Source of the DNA: DSWT01 sp049975385
GTDB taxonomy: Bacteria; Chloroflexota; Anaerolineae; B4-G1; SLSP01
Direction: 5' to 3'
Assembly: GCA_049975385.1 (NCBI GenBank)
Contig: JBNGDO010000004.1
Coordinates: 1 to 64,000 of the forward strand
DNA: 64,000 nt
The notes beneath the pieces were generated by a model. That model saw nothing but the letters and a program-made list of their open reading frames with translations, searched no databases and was not told the origin of the DNA. Shown piece by piece: positions 42,796 to 51,637 of the stretch. Positions within the stretch are counted from its first letter, which is position 1. Each line of letters begins with the position of its first letter. A program made the position numbers and the translations under genes.

Positions 42796-43264
42796 ACTGC
42801 TTGGTCAACTGCGCCACGCGAACGCCCATTTCGCGCGCATAGCGTAATGCCTTCGCGTCCGGCGTGCCCACGGCGAAAGGCCCGAAATGCGGCCCCTGTG
42901 TCGTGCCCGGCACCACCATCCCGGCGACGAGCATCGTCGTGATGATGGACATGTTCGTCATCTCGTGGCCGCAGCCCGCGCCACCGGAGGTGGTGAACGC
43001 TGCGCCAACCTTGCCCTCCAACTGGCCGTAGATTTTCTCGGTGACATCGAACATCTGCTTGACCCGCGCCGCCATCTGCCCAAAGTAGGTGGGCGAGCCG
43101 ACGATGATGCCGTCGGCGGCCAGCCAGTCGTCGTTGGTCGTCTGGGGGACGGTCTTCAGTACACATTCGACACCTTCCACAGAGCGCACCCCTTCCGCCA
43201 CAGCTTCGGCCAACACCTTCGTGTTGCCCGTCGAGCTAAAGTATGTGACCAAGACTCGTGTCAT
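42776..43264 (-). CDS. Flavodoxin-family / WrbA-like NAD(P)H:quinone oxidoreductase
   Basis: This 162-residue protein has the FMN phosphate-binding loop VTYFSSTGNTKVLAEAV, then ADGIIVGSPTYFGQMAARVKQMFD and AAFTTSGGAGCGHEMT, as in WrbA and related flavodoxin-fold reductases. It is likely a cytoplasmic quinone reductase. The ATG follows AAGGAG. It sits 24 bases downstream of the GH38 gene, so the two may share a transcript. Confidence 0.88.
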   Translation of the reverse strand: MTRVLVTYFSSTGNTKVLAEAVAEGVRSVEGVECVLKTVPQTTNDDWLAADGIIVGSPTYFGQMAARVKQMFDVTEKIYGQLEGKVGAAFTTSGGAGCGHEMTNMSIITTMLVAGMVVPGTTQGPHFGPFAVGTPDAKALRYAREMGVRVAQLTKQLATSNE

Positions 43265-43288
43265 GGATATGCTCCTTTTACCTCAACG

Positions 43289-45790
43289 CTAGATTTCACG
43301 TTCCAACAGATCGGTTTCCAGGACCAACGATACACGGTCAGCAGGAATAAGAAAGGTCTTAATCTCACCCGGCCAGAACACCGTCTGAATCGTCCGGTCC
43401 CAATACGGAAGTTGGATTGTGGCCGGCGTAGCAACGTTATGGGTTTCGTGACAACGCATAATCCAGGCGTCGCTGTCTTCCGCCTTTTTGAGCGCGTTGA
43501 CGACGATGTTATCCGGTTCGACGTCGATAAACGCGGCACGCTGCGGCAGCCTGCCCCACGGATGATACGTTTCTTTCAAAAGCACAGGCGGCTGGTTGAA
43601 CTCGGCAGCCCGTTGTATCGGTTGCGCCTCCTTCCACGTGCCGGTATGGGGCAACAGCGCATAGCGGAAGTGCTGCAAGCCTTGATCCATAAAAGTGTAG
43701 ACATCGTCTGGATCGGGCACGAAAGGAGCGTGATGCGCGTAGATCGGGCTGCGCAACACTGTCAGGCCCAGCACCACGCCATCCACGCTGAAACTGTACT
43801 TGCCATCGTTGAGCAGGCTCAGGCCGTACGCGGTCTCCGTCCCGTGCAGAGTCCCGGATACATCCACCCAACTCTGCCCAGGTTCCTCCTGGCCATCCGT
43901 TGGCCGGACGATGTGCCCGTAAGGAATCTCGTAGGTCGCTGTGGGGACGGAGAGATTGAGCGGGAATGTCAATCGAAGCAGCTTGGATTGCTCGTGCCAG
44001 TCCACCGTTGCCTGGACATCGATCTGCGGCAAGGCCCCGTACAGCGTAAAATCCTGCGTCAGCCGTGAGGCCCCGTAGACGCTCGTGACGCGCGCCACAG
44101 ATTTGACCGGCCCATGCTCCAATAGCTGGACGCGCTCCACAGCGAACGCGCCGGCTTCACGATCAAAGCGGAAAACACCGTGACCCCACGTGTCGCTTGG
44201 ATCATCAATGACGACCGCTCGCGCCGCCGGGGCAGCAAATGTCTCAGCCTTCACGCGCTTGTCGAACAGCCGCACGCCTCCATGCGCGGCATCAAATTCC
44301 AGCCGGAACCACGCATTATCCAGCACGAACTCGCCCGCTTGCCCAATCGTGGCATACTGCGACTGGTTTTCTGCGTCCAGTGCCTTGCTTTCTACAGCAA
44401 CACCGGCATCTGGCCCAGCATCCGCCATTTTTTTTATCCGGTACGTCCGATATCCCAACGGCGGCAACTCCGCAACAAAGCTCAACATGGATATATTCGG
44501 TACCGCAACTTCAGGTCGCACCAATTGCACCGGGACCGCCGTCCCCTCTTCATCGACAACAGCGCATTCGGCATCAACACAGGATACGTCATCGAACCCA
44601 CCCAGCGTTACTTCCACCGGAACACGACTCTCCCAGGCGTGCGGATTGAAGATCACGACAGGCATCGTCTCCGGCTCCGGCTGGATACGCACCTGCCACG
44701 CCAACGACTGCACAGCCACGTTGGTTGCGCGAGCAGCAATCGCCTGGGCCTCATCGTACAGCATGCGCGCGTCGTCGTAAGCGGCTTCGATGCTCGTACC
44801 CGCTAGAATGTCGTGGAACTGGTTGAAGAGCACATCCTTCCATGCGCGCTCGAAGTCGTCCGCAGGGTAAGGCAACTTGTTCATCCAGGTCGCCAGCGTC
44901 GACCACTTCTCGGCAGCCATCAGCGCCTGTTCGGCCTCGCGATTCCACCGCTTGACGCCGGAATGGGCTGCGTAACATCCGCTGGCATGATGTTGCAACT
45001 CGTCATGCACCACCGGAAGCCTCATCCTTTGTTCACTGAGGATGACGAAGACCGGTTCCAGCAACGCCATGTTCAACATGGGCAGGCTCGTATCCTCGCC
45101 AAGCGTGTGGATCAGTGCCAGGTTCTCCTGCGTTGGACCACCACCGTGGTTCCCTACGCCGTAGAAGCACAGCGACGCATGAGAATCGGCGGCCAGAAGT
45201 TCCGCGCTGCGCCGGATATGGGCTTCCAGTTTCGATCCCGATGTCCCGTAGGCATGGGGGATGCGGTAGGTCAACACCCGCGAGCCATCATCCGCCTCCC
45301 ACCAGAAAAGGTGCGGCAAGTCGGCGTTTTCGTGGGGGCCGGGCCGCATAAAAACGTAGAAATCGAGGCCGCTGCGCTTGAGGATCTGCGGCAGCGCCGC
45401 ATTGTGGCCGAAACTGTCCGGGCAGTAGCCAACGCGCGCGGTGCGCCCAAACCGCGATTCAAAATAGCGTTGACCATACAAGCCCTGGCGCACGAATGAC
45501 TCACCACCGGGTATGTTGCAATCTGGTTCAACCCACCACCCGCCGACCAATCCCCAGCGACCGTCAGCGACACCCTCCCGGATTTCAGCGAACATCGCCG
45601 GGTCGGCCTGCTCGATCCACGCGTAAAATGCTGCCGAACTGGCGACAAAGACGAAGTCCTCGTCTTCCTTCATCCGGTCCAGCGCAGAGCGGAATGTCGC
45701 CTTGATCTCCTGGAAGCCTTCCTGCCACCGCCACAGCCACACCGGATCGATGTGGGCATTGCCGATCATAAAGAGTATGTCATTTTCCAT
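43289..45790 (-). CDS. Glycoside hydrolase family 38 alpha-mannosidase
   Basis: The start at 45790 begins directly with MENDILFMIGNAHIDPVWLW, the zinc-binding HID motif of GH38. The 833-residue protein also has GYCPDSFGHNAALPQIL with the nucleophile Asp and GVGNHGGGPT near the metal site. C-terminal beta-sandwich domains follow. It cleaves alpha-mannosides, probably imported oligosaccharides, since no signal peptide is present. It is the most downstream gene but one of a minus-strand catabolic group. Confidence 0.92.
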   Translation of the reverse strand: MENDILFMIGNAHIDPVWLWRWQEGFQEIKATFRSALDRMKEDEDFVFVASSAAFYAWIEQADPAMFAEIREGVADGRWGLVGGWWVEPDCNIPGGESFVRQGLYGQRYFESRFGRTARVGYCPDSFGHNAALPQILKRSGLDFYVFMRPGPHENADLPHLFWWEADDGSRVLTYRIPHAYGTSGSKLEAHIRRSAELLAADSHASLCFYGVGNHGGGPTQENLALIHTLGEDTSLPMLNMALLEPVFVILSEQRMRLPVVHDELQHHASGCYAAHSGVKRWNREAEQALMAAEKWSTLATWMNKLPYPADDFERAWKDVLFNQFHDILAGTSIEAAYDDARMLYDEAQAIAARATNVAVQSLAWQVRIQPEPETMPVVIFNPHAWESRVPVEVTLGGFDDVSCVDAECAVVDEEGTAVPVQLVRPEVAVPNISMLSFVAELPPLGYRTYRIKKMADAGPDAGVAVESKALDAENQSQYATIGQAGEFVLDNAWFRLEFDAAHGGVRLFDKRVKAETFAAPAARAVVIDDPSDTWGHGVFRFDREAGAFAVERVQLLEHGPVKSVARVTSVYGASRLTQDFTLYGALPQIDVQATVDWHEQSKLLRLTFPLNLSVPTATYEIPYGHIVRPTDGQEEPGQSWVDVSGTLHGTETAYGLSLLNDGKYSFSVDGVVLGLTVLRSPIYAHHAPFVPDPDDVYTFMDQGLQHFRYALLPHTGTWKEAQPIQRAAEFNQPPVLLKETYHPWGRLPQRAAFIDVEPDNIVVNALKKAEDSDAWIMRCHETHNVATPATIQLPYWDRTIQTVFWPGEIKTFLIPADRVSLVLETDLLEREI

Positions 45791-45806
45791 GGTTACCCCG
45801 CTGAGA

Positions 45807-46670
45807 TTATCCTTCGTTCTTTGATCCACGCGCGACATCAAGGCCTTTCCTCGCCAGTTTGATCGCCAGGCCGCCGCCGGGAACGAGCAAATCCACTGTC
45901 TCCACACCTACGTCGAAGAGAAAAGCAGGGTCGAGGATCTTGCCGACGTACTGCTGGAAAGTCTTCCCGCCAACCTGCCACTGCCCGGTCAGGCCATCGT
46001 ACTCCACAATCGCCTCTTTCTCCTTGGAAAGCCAGCGATATTGGAAAGCGTACACAGGCCGGTAGTAGAGATCGATCTGCGCAACGTCGACGCGATCCTC
46101 CAAAATACGCTCAGCTTTCACGCTCTTGATCATCTCGATCAGCACCTCGTGAACAATCGCCGACGCGCGCGCAGCGGGTGGCACAACGATGGCATCCCCG
46201 GCAGAGAAGTCGTCCAGATCATCTTCGGCAATTTCGACGGCAGCGTACTTCAGGTAGTCGGTCAAGGCCGGCGCTCGCGTATTGTCCAGCCCGTTGAAGA
46301 AGACATCGGCGTGCAACTCCTCCCGGCAGCGTTCCAACCCGGCGAGAGTGGTCTTCCCGTCACTGATCTGGTATTCCTTCCCCTCAATCGTCACAGACTT
46401 GACGACCGGATCGCTGAACGCCAGTGGATAGTCGGCGCGACGCTCATAGACGTAACGCGCATCGCATACCACGTGCCAGAACGGTTCGTAGCGCTGTTCT
46501 TTGTACAAGAGCTTGAAGTCGTCGTCCTTGGGACGCTGGAACAGACTCCCCATCTTCGCCATCGTTCCAAAGGCATCGACTTTGTGCCCCCACGCACGCC
46601 CCTCCGCCTGATCGACGGTAAGTTGCGCCTGCAAGATAAATGCTCGTTCATCAGTAAGATTGATTTCCAT
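45807..46670 (-). CDS. Hypothetical protein
   Basis: I do not recognise a family. The start at 46670 follows AGGTGAGG (a GTG at 46679 is possible). The 287-residue protein is soluble and mixed alpha/beta. It has an aromatic block (YEPFWHVVCDARYVYERRADYPLAF), an acidic stretch (IAEDDLDDFSAGDAIVVPP) and a C-terminal hydrophobic GVETVDLLVPGGGLAIKLA. It lies 17 bases upstream of the mannosidase gene on the same strand. Confidence 0.55.
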   Translation of the reverse strand: MEINLTDERAFILQAQLTVDQAEGRAWGHKVDAFGTMAKMGSLFQRPKDDDFKLLYKEQRYEPFWHVVCDARYVYERRADYPLAFSDPVVKSVTIEGKEYQISDGKTTLAGLERCREELHADVFFNGLDNTRAPALTDYLKYAAVEIAEDDLDDFSAGDAIVVPPAARASAIVHEVLIEMIKSVKAERILEDRVDVAQIDLYYRPVYAFQYRWLSKEKEAIVEYDGLTGQWQVGGKTFQQYVGKILDPAFLFDVGVETVDLLVPGGGLAIKLARKGLDVARGSKNEG

Positions 46671-46788
46671 ACGCCTCACCTACTTTCAGATAATTGATTC
46701 CCTCATTATGATTTTCGACTTCTCATAATCCGCAACAATAGGGAAAGTATACTGGCTTGTTCGCTCCAAGACAACCTCGCGAAGCTCT

Positions 46789-47610
46789 TTACACGTCCTC
46801 CCGCCACAATCCTTCGCGCAGACTGTTGCCGTGTCCACGATAGAGATGCGGATGTGCCAACCTGTGCTGCACCTCGCGGACGATGATCTCTGCCGCCGCC
46901 TCGAAGGTTTCGCGCCCATACGCTGCCGTGGCGTCCTGCGGCTGCATCCATCCACCGACGCCAACCAGCGGTTCATCCTTTGGCGGAAGCAGGCTCAGAT
47001 CCACGGTCTCGGGATGCAGGGCCAGCATGTGCGACGTCTCCCAACCTGCCGCGTGATCCCCCGCGTGCGGATACCGGTCGCGCACGAGCAGATAATCGAC
47101 GCAGGCCCAGGCCAGCATCCCGTGCCGCTTGCTGTACTCCCGCGGGTTGAACTGCAACGCTGCCGCGCGCGCGTGATCGATGAGCGGATAGTGCCCCGCT
47201 ACCAGCACGCCAAGCGTGAAACCAAGCGTCTCCGCTTCGACGAGGATGTGCAACAGCAGCTTGTGATAATTCAGCGCCTGTTCCGTCGCCGAGAAGGCCT
47301 GCCGCTCCGGCGTGAAGTTGTCCGGCGAGAGGGCCATCCCCTCGGCGATGCGGTCGCGGTCGCCGGCATTGGCCTCCATCAGCGCTTCCAGGCGGCTTTC
47401 GCCATAGTAGAGCGGCGGGAAGACCAGGCCACCGCCCTTCTGTGCGCACATGATCGCCAATCCTTCCGCCTGCAACGTGTCCGCGCCCAGGGGATTGTGA
47501 ACACCGTGCCACTCAATCGTGCCGATGGGAATGTAGAGCACCGGGCACGCCTGCCGCCGCGCCACAACCTGCGCGGGGCGCAGCATATGATAACGCGCTT
47601 CGGGTTCCAT
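46789..47610 (-). CDS. Creatininase-family amidohydrolase
   Basis: The start at 47610 follows GGAAG. The 273-residue protein has the metal ligands of the creatininase/MftE fold: IPIGTIEWHGVHNPLGADT with Glu, His and Asp, then VLVAGHYPLIDHARAA and HAAGWETSHMLAL. The family hydrolyses creatinine-like cyclic amides or modifies peptides and sugar-nucleotide-related substrates. The substrate here is unknown. It belongs to a minus-strand group with AKR and RraA-like genes. Confidence 0.85.
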   Translation of the reverse strand: MEPEARYHMLRPAQVVARRQACPVLYIPIGTIEWHGVHNPLGADTLQAEGLAIMCAQKGGGLVFPPLYYGESRLEALMEANAGDRDRIAEGMALSPDNFTPERQAFSATEQALNYHKLLLHILVEAETLGFTLGVLVAGHYPLIDHARAAALQFNPREYSKRHGMLAWACVDYLLVRDRYPHAGDHAAGWETSHMLALHPETVDLSLLPPKDEPLVGVGGWMQPQDATAAYGRETFEAAAEIIVREVQHRLAHPHLYRGHGNSLREGLWREDV

Positions 47611-47655
47611 ATAATCTTCCTCAATCTCCAAATTTTCAATCAAACAATCTTCAAT

Positions 47656-48426
47656 TCATCTCAACGGGTACTTCGGCGATAATTCCTCCACCAACCGCAC
47701 GTTCTCGTCGAGCTGCGCGGCGCTGGTCATGCCGATGGTGAAGGCGTGAACCGTGCCAAGCTGCAGAACGTACTCGATGGCGGTGCGCACGTCGCCCTTC
47801 AGCGCACCGCAACCGAGAACTTTCATTCCGTAGACGCCTTTCCCGGCAGCGTGCAGCTTCTCGATGACGGGGACGACCTTGGCGGGCGACGCGTCCATGT
47901 TCACGCCGGCGTGGTTGATGCGCACCAGCACCACATCGACCCAGGGGACTTTGACGGCGGCGCGCAATGCACCCAGACCGTGGCACGAAAATCCCACGGC
48001 GCGCACCATGCCCGCCTCCTTGGCGCGGGAGAGCACCTCCATCGCGTCCGCGTTCTTCTTGGGCCATCTAGCGTGGCTCAGCGTGTGCAACAACACGATA
48101 TCGATGACGTCGGTGTTCAATTCTTTGCGGAAGCGCTCTAGATCCCTGGCGACGTCAGGGCCACTGCGCGCCATCGTCTTGGTCGCAATCACCACCTTGT
48201 CGCGGGGCACCCCCTGCAACGCGCGCGCCACGTGCGGATGTGATCCGTATTGATCCGCCGCATCCCAGAAATTGACGCCCGCATCGAAGGCACGACGCAG
48301 CAAATTCGCCAGCCCCTCCACCCCCAACGCCGTCTGATCCGAGTGCCTGGCCCAGCCGTGCGTGCCGGTTCCGATCGACAACCGCGAAACTCTCAGTCCT
48401 GTGTTTCCAAACTCAATGTAGTCCAT
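47656..48426 (-). CDS. Aldo/keto reductase
   Basis: The protein has 256 residues. The TIM-barrel catalytic tetrad is visible: NFWDAADQYG (Asp, Tyr), VIATKT (Lys) and IVLLHTLSHARW (His). The start codon is embedded in a tandem GACTGAGGACTATGGACTAC repeat, so the SD-like GAGG comes from the repeat itself. It is an NAD(P)H-dependent oxidoreductase for a sugar or aldehyde. Confidence 0.9.
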   Translation of the reverse strand: MDYIEFGNTGLRVSRLSIGTGTHGWARHSDQTALGVEGLANLLRRAFDAGVNFWDAADQYGSHPHVARALQGVPRDKVVIATKTMARSGPDVARDLERFRKELNTDVIDIVLLHTLSHARWPKKNADAMEVLSRAKEAGMVRAVGFSCHGLGALRAAVKVPWVDVVLVRINHAGVNMDASPAKVVPVIEKLHAAGKGVYGMKVLGCGALKGDVRTAIEYVLQLGTVHAFTIGMTSAAQLDENVRLVEELSPKYPLR

Positions 48427-48505
48427 AGTCCTCAGTCTTTATTCTTTTAGTCGTTAAATCCGGGGCCAACGGTCCGAAATCGGAAATCCGAAATCTAAAA
48501 TCGTT
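48417..48505. repeat. Tandem repeats between RraA-like and AKR genes
   Basis: GAAATCGGAAATCCGAAATC units (48477-48500) and, near the AKR start, AGTCCTCAGTCTTTATTCTT units occupy the gap. On the minus strand the latter read GACTGAGGACT and contain the AKR start codon. Confidence 0.6.
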
Positions 48506-49229
48506 ACGCCCTCCCCCACTTCTCGTACGCGTCTTTGAACGACATCCCCTTCGCGAAATCCTCACGCATACCCTGCTCGCGGGCTTCGATCTCCTCAGCG
48601 CTCTCCAGAGCCTCCATCGCGATTTCCTGCGGCACGACGATGACGCCATCCGGCCCGCCGACGACCCAGTCGCCGGGGCGCACGGGCACCATGCTCGTGA
48701 GCGTGCCAGGCATCCCGATGGTGACGTTGACACCGACAATGCCCCAGCGCTTGGCCGATTCGATGGGCGACGTTCCTTTGGCGCAGACCGTATAGTTGGG
48801 GATGACTTCCAACCCCAACCGGTCGCGGATGCAGCCGTCGATGACGATGCCCCGCGCCCCGCGTTGCATCATATCCCAGCTCGTCATCTCGCCGAACTTG
48901 CCAGTGTGCGGCTCGCCGCCGCCATCCACGATGACCACACAGCCGGGAAAGAGGCACTCGTGCAGGCGCGGCCCGGTCATCACCGGCTTGCCTTCCGCCT
49001 CAGCCTTCTCGCGCGCGGCCTTCTTCTCCTCCCACGTGGTTGGGTCGCGGCTGCCACGCGCCGTCACGGCGACGCCCGCCAAATGCTGCTTGGGAAACAG
49101 CGGGCGGATGCTCAGATCGAGACATTGGTTGGGGTAGCCCATCTTATCCAGCGTATCATAAAGATTGGCGATGCGAATCTTATCCCAACGGGCCTGTAAT
49201 TCCAACATCGAGGGTTGTTCGTCTGACAT
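48504..49229 (-). CDS. RraA-like / 4-hydroxy-4-methyl-2-oxoglutarate aldolase family protein
   Basis: The start at 49229 follows AAGGAGC. The 241-residue protein has the RraA/HMG-aldolase signatures VVIVDGGGEPHTGKFGEM, ARGIVIDGCIRDRLGL with the catalytic Arg-Asp pair and VRPGDWVVGGPDGVIVVP. An aldolase role fits the divergent HpcH/HpaI aldolase gene better than RNase E regulation does. It is transcribed toward the aldo/keto reductase and creatininase-like genes. Confidence 0.88.
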   Translation of the reverse strand: MSDEQPSMLELQARWDKIRIANLYDTLDKMGYPNQCLDLSIRPLFPKQHLAGVAVTARGSRDPTTWEEKKAAREKAEAEGKPVMTGPRLHECLFPGCVVIVDGGGEPHTGKFGEMTSWDMMQRGARGIVIDGCIRDRLGLEVIPNYTVCAKGTSPIESAKRWGIVGVNVTIGMPGTLTSMVPVRPGDWVVGGPDGVIVVPQEIAMEALESAEEIEAREQGMREDFAKGMSFKDAYEKWGRA

Positions 49230-49254
49230 TTTGATTGCTCCTTGATAGTGAATG

Positions 49255-49325
49255 TGATACTGGATGCTCGATTCTTGATCGCTGACCGCCGATCGCTGAC
49301 GGCTGAAAGCTTTAACGAAATTATG
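49255..49325. repeat. Tandem repeat, family G (GATCGCTGACxGCTGAAAGCT)
   Basis: TTGATCGCTGACCGCCGATC followed by GCTGACGGCTGAAAGC lies in the divergent intergenic region upstream of the RraA-like gene. It resembles the GATTGCTGACCGCTGAAAGC units at 29910-29940. Confidence 0.65.
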
Positions 49326-49427
49326 GCACAACTCCCAATACGGTCAACAAGGCGACGACGCGCTATTGCGCTATCGCGCTGTATCGCTCCGACGTTTGCC
49401 TATTCCGCAAGACCGCGTACACTTCAA

Positions 49428-49457
49428 GCCAACGACTAACGACTAAGGACTAACGAC
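49428..49457. repeat. Tandem GACTAAC repeat before the HpcH aldolase gene
   Basis: AACGACTAACGACTAAGGAC followed by TAACGACG ends one base before the ATG at 49459. The only SD-like sequence (AAGGA) is inside the repeat. Confidence 0.65.
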
Positions 49458-49458
49458 G

Positions 49459-50226
49459 ATGAAACCAAACAAAATGAAAGCGAAGATCCAATCGGGGCAG
49501 CCCGTGCTGGGCGTGTCGGTGATGTTCCCGTCGCCGCAGATTGTGGAGATGGTCGGGGCGCTGGGCTTCGACTGGGTGTTGATCGATTGCGAGCACGGCA
49601 CGATCGATGTGGAGAGCGTGGAACGGCTGGTGATGGCGGCAGAGGTGAGCGGACTCACACCGATTGCCCGCCCGCCGAGCCGGGATCCGGCGGACATCCT
49701 GCGCGTGCTGGATCGCGGCGCGATGGGCGTGCAGGTCCCGCACGTGAACACCGCCGAGGATGCCCGCGCGGTCGTCGAAGCGGTGAAGTACCACCCGCTG
49801 GGCAAGCGCGGCCTGGCAGCGGGCACGCGCCCGGCAAACTACGGTATCGGGTTGACTGCGGCGGAGTACGTGGCCCAGGTGAACCGCGAGACGCTCGTCT
49901 GCGTGCAGTTGGAGGAGGGGAAGGCACTGAGCAACATCAACGCAATCCTCAAGGTGGAGGGCATCGACGTGTTCTTCGTCGGGCCGTCGGACCTGGCACA
50001 ATCGATGGGGTTTCCGGGACGCAGCGACACCCCGGTCGTGCAACAGATGATTCTCGCGACGCTCGACGCCATCGTCGCAGCGGGCAAAGTCCCCGGCTCC
50101 ACCGGCCCCGACGCCGTCATCGCCGATTACCTCAAGCACGGCTGCCGGTACGTGTACACCCACATCCCCCGGTTGCTGGCATCGGGCACGGCGGCATTCA
50201 GGGCCGCAACGAGCCTAACGGATTAG
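49459..50226 (+). CDS. HpcH/HpaI aldolase-family protein
   Basis: This 255-residue class II aldolase has FDWVLIDCEHGTIDVESVERL, VQVPHVNTAEDARAVVEAVK and VFFVGPSDLAQSMGFPG, the metal- and substrate-binding blocks of the family. It cleaves 2-keto-3-deoxy sugar acids or similar compounds to pyruvate and an aldehyde. It is divergent from the RraA-like aldolase gene, and the two may share regulation. A truncated second copy of its 3' end lies at 51638-51716. Confidence 0.9.
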   Translation: MKPNKMKAKIQSGQPVLGVSVMFPSPQIVEMVGALGFDWVLIDCEHGTIDVESVERLVMAAEVSGLTPIARPPSRDPADILRVLDRGAMGVQVPHVNTAEDARAVVEAVKYHPLGKRGLAAGTRPANYGIGLTAAEYVAQVNRETLVCVQLEEGKALSNINAILKVEGIDVFFVGPSDLAQSMGFPGRSDTPVVQQMILATLDAIVAAGKVPGSTGPDAVIADYLKHGCRYVYTHIPRLLASGTAAFRAATSLTD

Positions 50227-50470
50227 GCCGTTCCAAGGAACTAAATCGTCAAAACTCTGGCGTTTTCTCAAGGATTTGCCCTTGATGTTGCGTAGTTTAA
50301 ATCTTGGAACCACCTTAGAAAGGTAAATACTGAGCACCTTCCGGGAATTGAGTACAACCTTGTGCAAACAGAAAACTCGCGTTTATTCCTCAGTTTTGCG
50401 CCAGACAATCCCCGTGTCGTTTCCCGGAAGGTTAAATCCGTCCTAATGCGATAGCCCTGGTGCTATCGGT
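50227..50470. other. Gene-free stretch with one long-range inverted repeat
   Basis: No coding sequence was found. ACCTTCCGGGA (50336-50346) is repeated as its reverse complement at 50422-50432, which could close a 97-base stem-loop. The stretch is more AT-rich than the neighbouring genes. Confidence 0.5.
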
Positions 50471-50499
50471 TTGGCATAAAGCTTCGCGCGTGTTATAAT
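50471..50499 (+). promoter_or_regulatory. Strong sigma-70-type promoter of the leader RNA / carD-infA unit
   Basis: TTGGCA (50471-50476) and TATAAT (50494-50499) are separated by exactly 17 bases. It is the best promoter match in the window. Transcription should begin near 50506. Confidence 0.75.
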
Positions 50500-50505
50500 A
50501 TAGTT

Positions 50506-50775
50506 GTAGATACACTCAATCTACCCGTCAGGGTAGACTGCCTGGGCTTGTAGGATAGCATCAGGTTACGGGGTATCTTTCCGAGGATAGGCAAATTACG
50601 CAATCTGATATAGCACAACATTGTGGAGGAGTAGATCGTATCGGCGCATCAAGTTAATACGACGGACATGTTGTAAGAATCTGCTAGAGATGTTTTTACA
50701 TTTCTAAATTCCGTAGGACCTGCTATGGACCTGTTGCGTACCGTGGATGATGAGTACACACAGGTCCATTTTTGC
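50506..50775 (+). ncRNA. Candidate leader RNA or small RNA upstream of the carD-like gene
   Basis: The roughly 270-base segment between a strong promoter and an intrinsic terminator has no open reading frame of note. It contains a hairpin (TCTACCC GTCA GGGTAGA at about 50520-50537), a possible longer pairing (CATCAGGTT with AATCTGATA) and duplicated GGACCTG segments (50716 and 50728) that compete for the terminator's 3' arm. It could be an independent RNA or an attenuator for carD-infA. I could not match it to a known riboswitch, 6S, tmRNA or RNase P consensus. Confidence 0.5.
50725..50773 (+). terminator. Intrinsic terminator in the carD leader
   Basis: ATGGACCTGT (50725-50734) and ACAGGTCCAT (50760-50769) form a 10-bp stem followed by TTTTT. 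It lies 37 bases before the carD-like start codon, so readthrough would be needed for expression from the upstream promoter. Confidence 0.75.
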
Positions 50776-50809
50776 TTTAGGGTTTGGTACGCATTCCTAA
50801 GGAGGTGCC

Positions 50810-51334
50810 ATGTTTCAAGTAGGTGATGCAGTCGTACATCCGGTCAACGGGGCTGGCATTGTGACCGAACTTCAAAAACTGGGAAACCAGCACGAAAGTT
50901 TACAGTATTACAGAATCAAGATCATGGACGAACGGAACAAAACCCTCGTTATGATGCCGGTGAAACAAGCCGAATCCCTTGGTTTACGGTACGTTATCCC
51001 CAAAATACGTCTGAAGTACGTATGGGAGATACTTCAAAACGCACCGGATGTGTTGCCTTCCGACCATAAGAAGCGATACAGCGCCTTAGAAGAGAAATTG
51101 GATATACAGGATACCTTACAGTATGCAGAGATCGTCAGGGATCTCGAATGGCGGCGCTTGCAAGAAGGGCACCTCAACATTCCTGGCAAGCGGATCTACA
51201 ACAAGGCGCTGCGTTTGCTGATCGGAGAACTGGCTTTGAGTCAGGAGATTCCAATACAAGAGGCGGAAGCACAAGTAAAAACCATATTAGCAGAAAATTT
51301 GTCTGCCCGGCAATTAGAAATTGTCGTTGTCTGA
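50810..51334 (+). CDS. CarD/CdnL/TRCF-family transcription regulator
   Basis: This 174-residue protein follows AAGGAGG. The N-terminal RNA polymerase-interaction Tudor-like domain (FQVGDAVVHPVNGAGIVTEL, YYRIKIMDERNKTLVMMPV) is followed by an all-helical C-terminal domain (LQYAEIVRDLEWRRLQEGHL) as in CarD of mycobacteria and CdnL of myxobacteria. It should bind the RNA polymerase beta subunit and stabilise open complexes, mainly at rRNA promoters. It is followed by infA after 47 bases. Confidence 0.85.
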   Translation: MFQVGDAVVHPVNGAGIVTELQKLGNQHESLQYYRIKIMDERNKTLVMMPVKQAESLGLRYVIPKIRLKYVWEILQNAPDVLPSDHKKRYSALEEKLDIQDTLQYAEIVRDLEWRRLQEGHLNIPGKRIYNKALRLLIGELALSQEIPIQEAEAQVKTILAENLSARQLEIVVV

Positions 51335-51381
51335 TGGATTTGGTGATTTGCTAAATCCATTGCTGTTTTCAAGGAGGCATA

Positions 51382-51615
51382 ATGGCAAAAGAAGAAAAAA
51401 TAGAAATGATGGGAACTGTACGAGAAGCGTTGAAAGGAACGAAATTTCGCGTCGAACTAGAGAATGGGCATGAAGTTATCGCGTATTTGAGTGGCAAGAT
51501 GCGCCGATACTACATTCGTATCTTGTTAGGCGATAAAGTCAAGGTGGAACTCTCTCCTTATGATCTGGATCGAGGCCGGATCGCCTACCGCTATAAACGG
51601 CAAGCAGGCACATAG
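51382..51615 (+). CDS. infA: Translation initiation factor IF-1
   Basis: The protein has 77 residues. EEKIEMMGTVREALKGTKFRV, ENGHEVIAYLSGKMRRYYIR and LLGDKVKVELSPYDLDRGRI match the IF-1 OB fold. It binds the 30S A site. IF-1 is usually encoded in the ribosomal protein region; here it stands with a CarD-like gene behind a regulated-looking leader. Whether this is the only infA of the genome cannot be told. AAGGAGG precedes the ATG. Confidence 0.9.
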   Translation: MAKEEKIEMMGTVREALKGTKFRVELENGHEVIAYLSGKMRRYYIRILLGDKVKVELSPYDLDRGRIAYRYKRQAGT

Positions 51616-51637
51616 GCATCGTCAATCCGGCGAGCAA

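Noticed and set aside
42887..44068. Plus-strand ORF of 393 codons
   Set aside because: It is antisense to the flavodoxin and mannosidase genes, shows no family features and has basic, low-complexity composition.
50506..50775. Known structured RNA (tmRNA, RNase P RNA, 6S, common riboswitches)
   Set aside because: None of the conserved core sequences that I know for these classes could be found; it is listed only as a candidate leader RNA.
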